This document shows positions 1 through 9,250 of a stretch of 64,000 nucleotides of DNA, piece after piece. Position numbers and translations under genes: made by a program. Origin of the DNA: Brachyspira murdochii (lineage in GTDB: Bacteria; Spirochaetota; JAAYUW01); NCBI GenBank assembly GCA_020722965.1, contig DYJT01000002.1:116242-180241 (forward strand). The letters are read 5' to 3'. Position 1 is the first letter of the stretch. Every line of letters begins with the position of its first letter. Under the pieces are notes generated by a model. It did no database searches and was not told the origin of the DNA. It saw only the letters and a program-made list of their open reading frames with translations.

Positions 1-2
1 TG

Positions 3-728
3 ATGAAAAAAAAAGCAGAAGAAGAAGCGAAGCAGATAATACAAAAAGCCGAAGATCTTGCATTTGCTAAGATTAAAGAATCGAAGGCTCAGGTAAATAT
101 CGAAGTCGAAAAAATAAAACAGGAGGCTCAAAAGGTTCTAGATGAGGCAAAATTAGAAGCTAAAGATATAATTGAAACAGCAGAAAGAAAAAGTTCAGAA
201 ATAATAGAAGAAAACAAGAAAAAAGGTTATGACCAAGGATATGAAGATGGCTTTAATAAAGGCTCTGGGGAGGTAAGTCGTCTAATCGAAAGATTACATA
301 AAATTATTTCTGAAGTTATTTCTAAAAGGCAAGAAATCATTGAAGGAACAGAGTATCAGATTGTATCAATAGTTCTATTAATTGTTAAAAAAATAATCAA
401 AATTATTACCGAAAACCAAAAAACAGTTATTATAAACAATGTAGTTGAAGCACTAAAAAAAGTAAAAGGCTCTAAAAATGTTACTATCAGGGTAAACCTT
501 GATGATATTGCTATGGCTACAAAACACAAAGAAGACTTTATTAGGATGATTGAAGGACTTGAAGGAATACAATTTCTCGAAGATTCTTCAATCGAAAGGG
601 GTGGTTGTATAATTGAAACAGATTTTGGAGAGATCGATGCTAGAATTTCATTGCAGCTGAAAGAGATTGAAGATAAAATTCTTGAACTGATGCCAATCAA
701 AAAAAGAATGATTGAGGAGTCAAAATAA
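3..728 (+). CDS. fliH: Flagellar assembly protein FliH (5' end possibly outside window)
   Basis: Long coiled-coil N-terminus, C-terminal FliH-like region, directly upstream of fliI; window begins at the putative start so the N-terminus may be truncated. Confidence 0.85.
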   Translation: MKKKAEEEAKQIIQKAEDLAFAKIKESKAQVNIEVEKIKQEAQKVLDEAKLEAKDIIETAERKSSEIIEENKKKGYDQGYEDGFNKGSGEVSRLIERLHKIISEVISKRQEIIEGTEYQIVSIVLLIVKKIIKIITENQKTVIINNVVEALKKVKGSKNVTIRVNLDDIAMATKHKEDFIRMIEGLEGIQFLEDSSIERGGCIIETDFGEIDARISLQLKEIEDKILELMPIKKRMIEESK

Positions 729-730
729 TA

Positions 731-2086
731 ATGTCGGTATATGATAAATATGAGCAAACTTTATTAACTATAGATCCAATTAAATATAGAGGAAAAGTAA
801 AGGAAGTTAAGGGTTTTTTAATAAAAGGCAAAGGTCCTCATGCACAGGTTGGAGAAATTTGTAAGATATTTCAAAATAAAGAGAATCCTAATGATTTCGA
901 GCATTATATATCTGCAGAGGTAGTTGGATTTAATGAAAAAGAGATGCTACTGATGCCACTTTCCGATATGGTTGGGATAGAACCTAATCAAATAATTATC
1001 GCTACCGGGGAGCCATTATCAATTCCAGTTTCTGATAAATTACTGGGTAGAGTTTTGAATGGTATGGGTATACCGATAGATAATCTTGGTGAAATATTTT
1101 CCCAAACAAGATATCCAATATTTAATAAAGCGCCATCATCTCTTCAGAGAAGTAGAATAAACTCAAGACTATCTACTGGTGTTAAGGCAATTGATATACC
1201 CTTAACTCTTGGTAAAGGTCAAAGGATTGGTATTTTCGCAGGTTCAGGGGTCGGTAAATCGACACTTTTGGGCATGATAGCACATTACACAGAGGCTGAT
1301 GTAAATGTCATATGTCTAATTGGGGAAAGAGGTAGAGAAGTTAAAGAATTTATAGAAGATATATTACAAAAAGAAGGTCTTGAAAGATCGGTAGTTGTCG
1401 TAGCTACTTCTGATGCATCTCCTCTCGAAAGGATACGATCAATTTATGTCGCACAGACAATAGCAGAATATTTTCGAGATCAAGGAAAAGATGTCTTATT
1501 GATGGTAGATAGTATCACAAGGTTTGCCTGGGCTCAAAGAGAGATTGGCCTATCTATAGGAGAACCACCTGCAACAAGAGGTTATCCAACCTCCGTCTTT
1601 ACACTTTTACCTAAAATATTTGAAAGGGCTGGTTGTTCTGATAGGGGGAGTATAACAGGAATTTATACCGTTTTGGTAGAAGGGGATGATGTAAATGAAC
1701 CAATCTCGGATACAGTTAGAGGTGTTTTAGATGGTCATATTGTTCTCTCTAGAAATATAGCTGAAAAGGGGCAATATCCCTCAATCGATATACTTAAATC
1801 TATTTCAAGGTTATTTAATGCTATATCATCGAAAGAGCAAAAAGAACTTGTAAAAAAATTAAGACAGATTTTATCAACTTATTTTGAAAATGAAGATCTA
1901 ATTTCAATTGGAGCATATCAAAGAGGTTCAAATCCAGATATCGACTATGCAATAGATAAAATCAAACAAATCCAATCTTTTCTTGCACAAGAAATTACAG
2001 AAGGGTACAGTTTTGATGAAAGCATGATCTTTTTGAATAAAGTCTTTTCTGATGAACAAGAAGAAAGTGAAGAAGGATATATTTAA
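731..2086 (+). CDS. fliI: Flagellum-specific ATP synthase FliI
   Basis: Walker A GIFAGSGVGKST, GERGREVKEF, SITRFAWAQREIGLSIGEPPATRGYPTSVF. Confidence 0.97.
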   Translation: MSVYDKYEQTLLTIDPIKYRGKVKEVKGFLIKGKGPHAQVGEICKIFQNKENPNDFEHYISAEVVGFNEKEMLLMPLSDMVGIEPNQIIIATGEPLSIPVSDKLLGRVLNGMGIPIDNLGEIFSQTRYPIFNKAPSSLQRSRINSRLSTGVKAIDIPLTLGKGQRIGIFAGSGVGKSTLLGMIAHYTEADVNVICLIGERGREVKEFIEDILQKEGLERSVVVVATSDASPLERIRSIYVAQTIAEYFRDQGKDVLLMVDSITRFAWAQREIGLSIGEPPATRGYPTSVFTLLPKIFERAGCSDRGSITGIYTVLVEGDDVNEPISDTVRGVLDGHIVLSRNIAEKGQYPSIDILKSISRLFNAISSKEQKELVKKLRQILSTYFENEDLISIGAYQRGSNPDIDYAIDKIKQIQSFLAQEITEGYSFDESMIFLNKVFSDEQEESEEGYI

Positions 2087-2103
2087 TTTTAAGGTAGTTT
2101 AAA

Positions 2104-2532
2104 GTGAAAAATTTTTCGTACAGATATGAAAAGATATTACATCTTAAGACTTTTATCAGAAAACAAAAAGAGTATGAATTTAGTGAGATTGCATTATTGA
2201 TTGAGAATATGAGAAATAAGATAAAAGAATATAAGGAATTTTTGGAAAATCCCCCTGCTGCTCAAGATGAACAACTTGAGCTACAGTATAGAAGATATTT
2301 TGATGCAATTGCTGCTGAAATTAAGTTTCTTGATGGTGAAATTGAAAAATTATTACCAGAGTATAATAGAAGAAGAGAAAAATACATAGCCGCAAAAAAA
2401 GAAGAAAGAATTTTAGAGAAACTAAAAGAAAAAAGATATAATAAATATATTTCAGATTTTTATCATGAAGAGAACAAAATACTCGATGAGATTTCTACTA
2501 ACAAATATCATGAAAAAGAATTTAATATTTAA
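2104..2532 (+). CDS. fliJ: FliJ-like flagellar export chaperone
   Basis: Short coiled-coil protein (GTG start) immediately after fliI. Confidence 0.75.
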   Translation: MKNFSYRYEKILHLKTFIRKQKEYEFSEIALLIENMRNKIKEYKEFLENPPAAQDEQLELQYRRYFDAIAAEIKFLDGEIEKLLPEYNRRREKYIAAKKEERILEKLKEKRYNKYISDFYHEENKILDEISTNKYHEKEFNI

Positions 2533-2541
2533 GGGTTAAAT

Positions 2542-3162
2542 ATGCAGGCAAAACATGGATTTACTGTAATGTTTTTACTGATATTATTGATAATTGTCTT
2601 ATTCGCAGTAGTCTATTGGTTTAACTACCTTGGTTTGGTTAATCTTCCAAGGGCTTATAGTAAAATAGCATCAAGAATACCAGTTATACCTTATGGTAAA
2701 GATATTGCAAATCCTTTTTTACTTGAAAAAGAATTTTACGATAAACTTAAACTATCCTATGAGTCGCAATTCGCACAAATAAAGCAATTAGAGAATTTAT
2801 TAAAAGACAAAGAAGATCAGGCAAATGAAAAAGAAAAGGCAATAGCCGAAGCAGAGAAGGCATTAAAAGAAAAAGAAGAAAATATTTATAGAAAATTAAA
2901 AGAATACGAAGATTATAAGGAGAATATCAGAAAAGAGGCAATTCAGTTTATTAACATGCCACCTAATGAAGCTGTTAAGATACTGAATAATATGGATATT
3001 CTTAAAGTTGTAGATATCCTTCGAGCTATGGATGAATATTTTGCTTCTAGAGGAGAAACATCACTTGTTCCTTATTTGGTAAGCTTGATGCCTCCTGAAA
3101 GAGCAGCAAAATTAAGTGAATACAAAGTCGAAGGAGCAACAACTTTTAGTCCAGCGCCATAA
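2542..3162 (+). CDS. flbB: FlbB / MotE-family periplasmic flagellar protein
   Basis: N-terminal TM, coiled coil, C-terminal MotE-like region (NMPPNEAVKILNNMDILKVVDILRAMDE...MPPERAAKL), fliJ-fliK context as in spirochaetes. Confidence 0.75.
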   Translation: MQAKHGFTVMFLLILLIIVLFAVVYWFNYLGLVNLPRAYSKIASRIPVIPYGKDIANPFLLEKEFYDKLKLSYESQFAQIKQLENLLKDKEDQANEKEKAIAEAEKALKEKEENIYRKLKEYEDYKENIRKEAIQFINMPPNEAVKILNNMDILKVVDILRAMDEYFASRGETSLVPYLVSLMPPERAAKLSEYKVEGATTFSPAP

Positions 3163-3183
3163 TAAGTCTAACAAGGAGGAAAT

Positions 3184-4458
3184 GTGAAACTTACTCTTCC
3201 CAACATTCAAAAGATGGATTTTGGGGAGGGAGATTCAATCCGCTTAAATGTTAAAAGTTCCAAAAAGGCAAAATCAAACAAAAATAGCAAATTATTCGAG
3301 GATTTGCTAAAGAATAAGGAAGATATCCAAAAGAAAAAACAAAAGCGGATCAAACAGGGAGAAAATTTTTTTGCATGGAAGAACAAAAGTGAGATTCAAA
3401 ATCAACAAGTTAGCTTAAGGCGCAAGGATGCGGTTTTAAATCCAAGGAAGGATACTAGTTCATTAAACATTTCTTTTAATAGTGATTCAAAAAGTAGGAT
3501 TACCGATTTAAAAAATTTAGGTTTGAAAGAAAGCCAGCTTAATTTTTCTAAAAAAGCCCAGATTAAGGATTTTGTCGAAAAAGGGCAAAAAACTTTTTCC
3601 AAAAGATTGAATTATATTCAAAAATCTGATTCAAAATCGGAAGTTTCTAAAATTAGATCAAATGATTCATTGAATTTTCGACAAAATGATAAGTTTGAAT
3701 CGATTGATATTAATTCAAACAAAGGTTTAAATGATCTAACTTTTTTTGATAACCTAAAGAATTTAAAAGAAAATTTTAAGGAAAATGAAGAACAAAATTC
3801 ATTAAAACCAGATGAATTTAATCTTGAAAATGGCAAAAGCTCGTCCTTGAATGATTTAATTATTAAAGGTAAAGCTCAAAACATCGATCAAACTCATTTT
3901 GACTTTGACTTAAATAATTTTACCTTAAATAATATTTTTTCAGATTCTTCTTTTAAAGATAGCAAATTTGTAAATCCAATACTAAGGCATTTAGCGAATA
4001 ACATCTCTCAAAATTATTCTTACTCGCTCGAACAAATTATGCATTCATTTGATTCTATTAGTTTTAAGAATCTTGAAAACGGATTTACTTTAAATATGAG
4101 ACTCTTTCCAGAAGAACTTGGTGAATTAAAGTTACATTTAAAAAAAGAAGGGCAAAATATCTCTTTAATTGCCTTTGTTATGAATGAAGAAGCAAAGCAG
4201 GTGATGCAACGAGATACAGAAAATTTATCTAATTTTCTTTTCAATCAAGGTTACAATCTTGAAAATTTAATGGTTGAAGTCAAAAATGAGGGAGAAAATA
4301 ATAATTTTGATAATTTTGGCAGATTTATAGCTGAAACAAGAAATTTTATTAAGTCAGAAGATTTTCAATCGAAATTAAATGAAACAAATAGCAAAAATCA
4401 ATTCCAAAAATACTTTTACTCAAAAGGAATTGGAAGATTGATAAATAAATCAATTTGA
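3184..4458 (+). CDS. fliK: Flagellar hook-length control protein FliK
   Basis: C-terminal Flg_hook-like LRLFPEELGELKLHLKKEGQNISLIAFVMNEEAKQVM; low-complexity N-terminus; upstream of flgD. GTG start after AAGGAGG. Confidence 0.8.
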   Translation: MKLTLPNIQKMDFGEGDSIRLNVKSSKKAKSNKNSKLFEDLLKNKEDIQKKKQKRIKQGENFFAWKNKSEIQNQQVSLRRKDAVLNPRKDTSSLNISFNSDSKSRITDLKNLGLKESQLNFSKKAQIKDFVEKGQKTFSKRLNYIQKSDSKSEVSKIRSNDSLNFRQNDKFESIDINSNKGLNDLTFFDNLKNLKENFKENEEQNSLKPDEFNLENGKSSSLNDLIIKGKAQNIDQTHFDFDLNNFTLNNIFSDSSFKDSKFVNPILRHLANNISQNYSYSLEQIMHSFDSISFKNLENGFTLNMRLFPEELGELKLHLKKEGQNISLIAFVMNEEAKQVMQRDTENLSNFLFNQGYNLENLMVEVKNEGENNNFDNFGRFIAETRNFIKSEDFQSKLNETNSKNQFQKYFYSKGIGRLINKSI

Positions 4459-4471
4459 TAAGAGGTATAAA

Positions 4472-5149
4472 ATGAGTGGAATAAATCCTGTAAACACATA
4501 TCAGACCAAAGAAGATTATGCTAAAACTCAGATGCTTGTTGAATCATTTAATAAATCTTTAATGGTTGAAGGCAAAGAGATAAAACATGAGTTAGGTAAG
4601 GATGATTTTTTAAAATTACTTATAGCTCAGCTTCAACATCAGGACCCTACTAAACCTTTAGAAGATAAAGAGTTTATCGCTCAAATGGCTCAATTTTCTA
4701 GTTTAGAGCAGATGAAACAGATGAATGATACCTTGGGTTTATTGAATCAGGGATTCTTAGTCAATCAAACACTTGCACTTCTTGGCACTGAAGTTAGTAT
4801 ACAAACTCCTTACGGGATTGATACTGGTATTGTAGATAATATAGTATTTGAAGCTGGTATTCCAAAGGTATCTGTAAATGGTGCACTTTATCCTACATCA
4901 TTTATCTTTTCGATTGGGTTACCTCCGATATATAAAACAGCCAATGACCCAAACATTATTTCAGACAATAATATGTCTAATATTGAACAAACCGATCAGA
5001 CACAAACTATTTCGGAATTTCCAGAAAATGATGGTAATTCAATAGAAGAGGTGTCGTCAGATAATGATTCACATCAATCTATAGAATCTGGGGCAGCTGA
5101 TGTAAATGATGATAATTCGCTTTCCAATTATGATGAAGATGAAAGATAA
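4472..5149 (+). CDS. flgD: Flagellar hook assembly protein FlgD
   Basis: LGKDDFLKLLIAQLQHQDPTKPLEDKEFIAQMAQFSSLEQM motif. Confidence 0.95.
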   Translation: MSGINPVNTYQTKEDYAKTQMLVESFNKSLMVEGKEIKHELGKDDFLKLLIAQLQHQDPTKPLEDKEFIAQMAQFSSLEQMKQMNDTLGLLNQGFLVNQTLALLGTEVSIQTPYGIDTGIVDNIVFEAGIPKVSVNGALYPTSFIFSIGLPPIYKTANDPNIISDNNMSNIEQTDQTQTISEFPENDGNSIEEVSSDNDSHQSIESGAADVNDDNSLSNYDEDER

Positions 5150-5167
5150 AAATAAAAGGAGTTAATT

Positions 5168-6550
5168 ATGATGCGATGTTTATATGCAGGAGTTGCAGGT
5201 TTACAAAACCATCAGGTTAGAATGGATGTTATAGGTAATAATGTTTCAAATGTCAACACATATGGTTTTAAGAAAAATAGGGTAAGTTTTCAAGATTTGC
5301 TTTATCAAAACATGTCTGGTGCAGCCGCACCAACAATTGAAGTTGGTGGAATAAATCCAAAACAAGTTGGTCTTGGTATGTCAATTGCTCAAATTGGTAC
5401 TATCTTTACCCAGGGAGCTTTGCAGACAACAGGTAGAAATCTTGATCTTGCTATTACTGGTGAAGGATTTTTCATATTAAAAAAGGGTGAAAATACATTC
5501 TATTCAAGAACCGGTGTTTTTGGTCTTGACAAAGATGGAGTTCTTGTAAATCCAGCTAATGGTTTTAGAGTGCAGGGGTGGAATGCTGAATTTATTGATG
5601 GCAAATATGTTATTAATACTGCAAACCCTATAGGTGAAATACAAATACCTGTAGGTGGAAAATCGCCTGCCAAGGCTACAACAAAAATTGATTATAAATC
5701 AAACTTAAATTCTGAAACAGTTCCCCTACCAACTGGCAGAGAACCAACTGCTGATGAATTAGCTGCTTCTGTTCATAAGACGTCTATAGATATTTATGAC
5801 TCAAAAGGGAACAAGCATCAGCTTCAACTTTCTTTTACAAGAGTTCCAGGAACTGTTAATCAGTGGACATGTCAGGCTACTTTATTGGATTTACCAGATG
5901 TCCAAATTCAATTAGATATTCCTGGTGATAATTTGAATGATTCGAATACAATTTCTTTGTTATTTAACAATGAAGGTGCCATAATAGGGGTACAAGACAA
6001 TCCTAATGAACCTGGTGCTCCAATAGATCTATCAAATGTAGGTAATTTAATTGCCAATGCTAGTTTTACTTTACCAGATGGGCAACAACAAGCTATTACA
6101 TTAAATCTTGGAACTAGTGGAGGATATGATGGTATAACACAGTTTGCATCGCCTACGACAACAAAAGCTATCGACCAGGATGGATATACAATGGGTTATC
6201 TCGAGACTTTTGTAATAGACAATCAGGGAGTAATTACTGGAATTTATTCAAATGGTGAAAAATTACCACTTGGACAGATAGCTCTTGCAACTTTCACAAA
6301 TCCAGAAGGGTTGCAAAAAGTTGGCGATAATGATTTCGCACAAACCATTAACTCCGGGACTGCAAATGTTTCTGCTGCAAATACAGCAGGTAAAGGCGCT
6401 CTTGTAGCAGGCGCACTTGAGATGAGTAATGTTGATTTATCAGAGGAATTTACAGATATGATTGTAACTCAAAGAGGATTTGAAGCGAACTCTAAGACCA
6501 TCCAAACAGCAGATCAGATGCTCCAGGTAATTATGGGATTGAAAAGATAA
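5168..6550 (+). CDS. flgE: Flagellar hook protein FlgE
   Basis: MMRCLYAGVAGLQNHQVRMDVIGNNVSNVNTYGFKK N-terminus; C-terminal EEFTDMIVTQRGFEANSKTIQTADQMLQ. Confidence 0.97.
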   Translation: MMRCLYAGVAGLQNHQVRMDVIGNNVSNVNTYGFKKNRVSFQDLLYQNMSGAAAPTIEVGGINPKQVGLGMSIAQIGTIFTQGALQTTGRNLDLAITGEGFFILKKGENTFYSRTGVFGLDKDGVLVNPANGFRVQGWNAEFIDGKYVINTANPIGEIQIPVGGKSPAKATTKIDYKSNLNSETVPLPTGREPTADELAASVHKTSIDIYDSKGNKHQLQLSFTRVPGTVNQWTCQATLLDLPDVQIQLDIPGDNLNDSNTISLLFNNEGAIIGVQDNPNEPGAPIDLSNVGNLIANASFTLPDGQQQAITLNLGTSGGYDGITQFASPTTTKAIDQDGYTMGYLETFVIDNQGVITGIYSNGEKLPLGQIALATFTNPEGLQKVGDNDFAQTINSGTANVSAANTAGKGALVAGALEMSNVDLSEEFTDMIVTQRGFEANSKTIQTADQMLQVIMGLKR

Positions 6551-6603
6551 AAAAGTACATTAAATAATTATTGACTAAAAATAGTTGTTTTATTAAATCA
6601 AAG

Positions 6604-6649
6604 AAAAGGGGGTTTTGCTTGAAAAAATGCATTGCTCCCTTTTATTATT
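6604..6649 (+). terminator. Hairpin between flgE and flbD, terminator- or attenuator-like
   Basis: AAAAGGGGGT (6604-6613) pairs with GCTCCCTTTT (6634-6643), including GU pairs, followed by a T-rich stretch. Confidence 0.5.
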
Positions 6650-6695
6650 ATTAAATGATTATTATTAAAGGATCAAAATGCTGAAAGAGGAAAGA

Positions 6696-6893
6696 ATGGT
6701 TAAATTAACTAGACTTAATGGAAAATCTTTTTATTTAAATCCTCATATAATTGAATATATTGAATCGGTCCCAGATACCTTAATTTCATTACTTAATGGT
6801 ACAACCTTGTATGTTAAAGAAAAACCTGAAGAAATTATAGATAAGATTGTAGATTATAGGAAAAGAATTGGATTATTTAAAAACGAATTATAA
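6696..6893 (+). CDS. flbD: FlbD family flagellar protein
   Basis: MVKLTRLNGKSFYLNPHIIEYIE...; ORF track starts at 6678 but ATG 6696 has an AGAGGA SD and gives the family-typical N-terminus. Confidence 0.9.
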   Translation: MVKLTRLNGKSFYLNPHIIEYIESVPDTLISLLNGTTLYVKEKPEEIIDKIVDYRKRIGLFKNEL

Positions 6894-6934
6894 AGAATAT
6901 TTGTATAACTTTTTTTATTATTGTAGGGGGAAAA

Positions 6935-7723
6935 ATGCTTGATTTAGCATCGTTAATAGGGGTAATAGCTGCATTTTTTTTAGTTATTTTGGGCATAATT
7001 ACAGCAGGGGGTCCTGGTTCACTTAGATTGTTTTTTGATCCAGCATCTATTTTAATTACATTTGGAGGAGGTTTAGCATGTACTTTAGCCTCTGTTCCTC
7101 TTTCTAGATTTTTATCTATTCCAAAATATTCAAAATTTGTATTTAAAATACCTGTATTTGATCCTAGTTCTATAATTAAGATGCTTATAACCTTTTCGGA
7201 AAAAGCAAGAAGAGAGGGTATCCTTGCTCTTGAAGATGATCTTGCAGAGCTTTCTGATCCATTTTTAAAAAAAGGCATTCAGCTTGTAGTAGATGGAACA
7301 GAGCCTGAAAAAATAAAGAATGTTTTACAAATAGAAATAGAGAAAATCCTTGAAAGACATGCTCAAAATCAACTAATTTTTGATAAATTAGATAACTTCT
7401 TTCCTGCTTTTGGAATGATCGGTACCTTAATCGGACTTGTATTGATGCTGACCCAGCTAACAAACAAAGAGGCTTTGGGTAAATCTTTAGCTACAGCTCT
7501 CATTACGACATTTTATGGTACTATAGGCGCTAATATTATCGCACATCCATTTAAAACAAAACTTGAAGATAGGGATACTCAGGAAGTGCTGATAAAAGAG
7601 ATTATGCTTGAGGGGATACTATCCATCCAGGCTGGTGAAAATCCAAGAATATTAAAAGATAAATTAGTGTCCTTTTTGTCCCCTGCCTTAAGAGAAGCTA
7701 TCAGTAAAGAAATGGGGGAATAA
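6935..7723 (+). CDS. motA: Flagellar motor stator protein MotA
   Basis: Four-TM MotA pattern, PAFGMIGTLIGLVLML, followed by motB. Confidence 0.96.
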   Translation: MLDLASLIGVIAAFFLVILGIITAGGPGSLRLFFDPASILITFGGGLACTLASVPLSRFLSIPKYSKFVFKIPVFDPSSIIKMLITFSEKARREGILALEDDLAELSDPFLKKGIQLVVDGTEPEKIKNVLQIEIEKILERHAQNQLIFDKLDNFFPAFGMIGTLIGLVLMLTQLTNKEALGKSLATALITTFYGTIGANIIAHPFKTKLEDRDTQEVLIKEIMLEGILSIQAGENPRILKDKLVSFLSPALREAISKEMGE

Positions 7724-7821
7724 TATTAAATTTGTTTACAGCAGTATTTTTAATAATTAGTTAGTTTATAATAGAGAAAAGATAGTAATAGTTTTATAAT
7801 TGTTAATATTTAGGAAATAAA

Positions 7822-8541
7822 ATGAGCAAAAAAGAAAAAGTTGCAAAAGCACCTTCATGGATCACTACTCTGTCAGATTTAAATAATTTATTGCTATGTT
7901 TTTTTATACTTCTGTATGTATTAACAGATGTTCAAGTAGAAAATATACCAAGATTTTTCCCCTCCCCTTTTAAAGGTGGACTTGGACCTATGTCTGGAGG
8001 AAATTCATTTGAACCCGGTCAACTTGCAGAAATGGGGTCTAAAGTAGAATCTTTACCTTCAAGTGAAAAGGGGCAGAGTCTTGCTAAGGCGGTGGAAAAG
8101 GCCGTATCTCTATTCCAACCGGAGATATTGGCTAAAAAAATGAAGATACAACTTGAGGAAAGGGGGATAGTTATAACTTTAGGTTCAGATTTTTATTTTA
8201 AGCCAGGTTCTGCAGATTTAAATCAAAATGGAATAGAAGTACTCCAAAGGATATATAAGGCTTTTGAATTTCTTTCAAATAAAATCAGAATAGAAGGTCA
8301 TACAGATAATACTGTAATCCCTTTTGGTAGCGAGTTATCAAAGCAATTTCCGACAAATTGGGATCTTTCTTCAAAAAGAGCCATTAATGTTTTACTATAT
8401 CTTGAGTTTTTGGGAATTCCAAGTAAAAGACTTTCTGCAGTCGCATATGGGGATACAAGGCCAATAGAAACAAATGAAACACCTGAAGGGAGAGCATATA
8501 ACCGTAGAGTAGAAATTGTAATATTAAGACAGGAAGATTAA
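7822..8541 (+). CDS. motB: Flagellar motor stator protein MotB
   Basis: N-terminal TM with conserved Asp (WITTLSDLNNLLLCFFILLYV) and OmpA-like C-terminus (IEGHTDNTVI...SSKRAINVLLYL...YGDTRPI...RAYNRRVEIVIL). Confidence 0.95.
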   Translation: MSKKEKVAKAPSWITTLSDLNNLLLCFFILLYVLTDVQVENIPRFFPSPFKGGLGPMSGGNSFEPGQLAEMGSKVESLPSSEKGQSLAKAVEKAVSLFQPEILAKKMKIQLEERGIVITLGSDFYFKPGSADLNQNGIEVLQRIYKAFEFLSNKIRIEGHTDNTVIPFGSELSKQFPTNWDLSSKRAINVLLYLEFLGIPSKRLSAVAYGDTRPIETNETPEGRAYNRRVEIVILRQED

Positions 8542-8557
8542 AATTTTTTATAAGATA

Positions 8558-8583
8558 TTGACATTGTAGCTATTTGTTATACT
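8558..8583 (+). promoter_or_regulatory. Possible extended -10 promoter for fliL operon segment
   Basis: TGTTATACT (TGn + TATACT, 8578-8583) with upstream TTGACA (8558-8563) at a short spacing of 14. Confidence 0.3.
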
Positions 8584-8647
8584 AATATAGTTAGTTAATT
8601 AATTTGTTATCTATAAATTAAATTGTTTTTATCTAAGGAGAAGCAGG

Positions 8648-9226
8648 ATGGGGGACAAGGATAAACTTGATGATTTAAATTTTGAAGATGAAGAACAGCT
8701 TAAGGAAACTGAGGCTGCTGGCGAAGAAGAAAAAAAAACATCGGAAAAGAAAGGATTTAAAGGTTTATCTTCTGGTATAGTTAAAATTCTACTTTATATA
8801 ATCGGGATTATTATATTAATAGCAATATCTGTAACTATATCTTATCTAGTTGCTTCCAAAACGGCCGAAAAACCTGATAAAATTAGTATAGAACAAACAT
8901 ATAAAAATGTCACGCCTCCATATGATACTTTGAGATTGGCAGATTTTACTATTAATACTGCCGATGTTGATGAACAGCATGTTATAAGAGTTACAATTGC
9001 TCTTGCTTATACTCAAAAAGATGCGGCAGTAAGTGCCGAATTGGCTCAAAGAGAAGCCCAAATAAGGGATATTATAAATAGAATTCTGAGTTCCAAAATG
9101 AAAGATGAGATGGATTCTATAGAAGGTAAAGAGAATTTAAAAAATGAAATAAAAAATGCCATAAATAATGTAATGGTTAATGGGAAAATAAAAGATGTAT
9201 ATTTTATAGACTTTTTTATTTCTTAA
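8648..9226 (+). CDS. fliL: Flagellar basal body-associated protein FliL
   Basis: Single TM, then FliL-type region; AAGGAG SD; between motB and fliM. Confidence 0.85.
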   Translation: MGDKDKLDDLNFEDEEQLKETEAAGEEEKKTSEKKGFKGLSSGIVKILLYIIGIIILIAISVTISYLVASKTAEKPDKISIEQTYKNVTPPYDTLRLADFTINTADVDEQHVIRVTIALAYTQKDAAVSAELAQREAQIRDIINRILSSKMKDEMDSIEGKENLKNEIKNAINNVMVNGKIKDVYFIDFFIS

Positions 9227-9250
9227 AATAGATTAAAAAATGAGGATTTT

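Noticed and set aside
356-757. Antisense ORF opposite fliH (133 aa), and similar minus-strand track ORFs inside fliK, motA, hslU, oadA, nuoF, lpxD and others
   Set aside because: Entirely inside well-supported genes, no SD, composition of reverse-complement AT-rich coding sequence.
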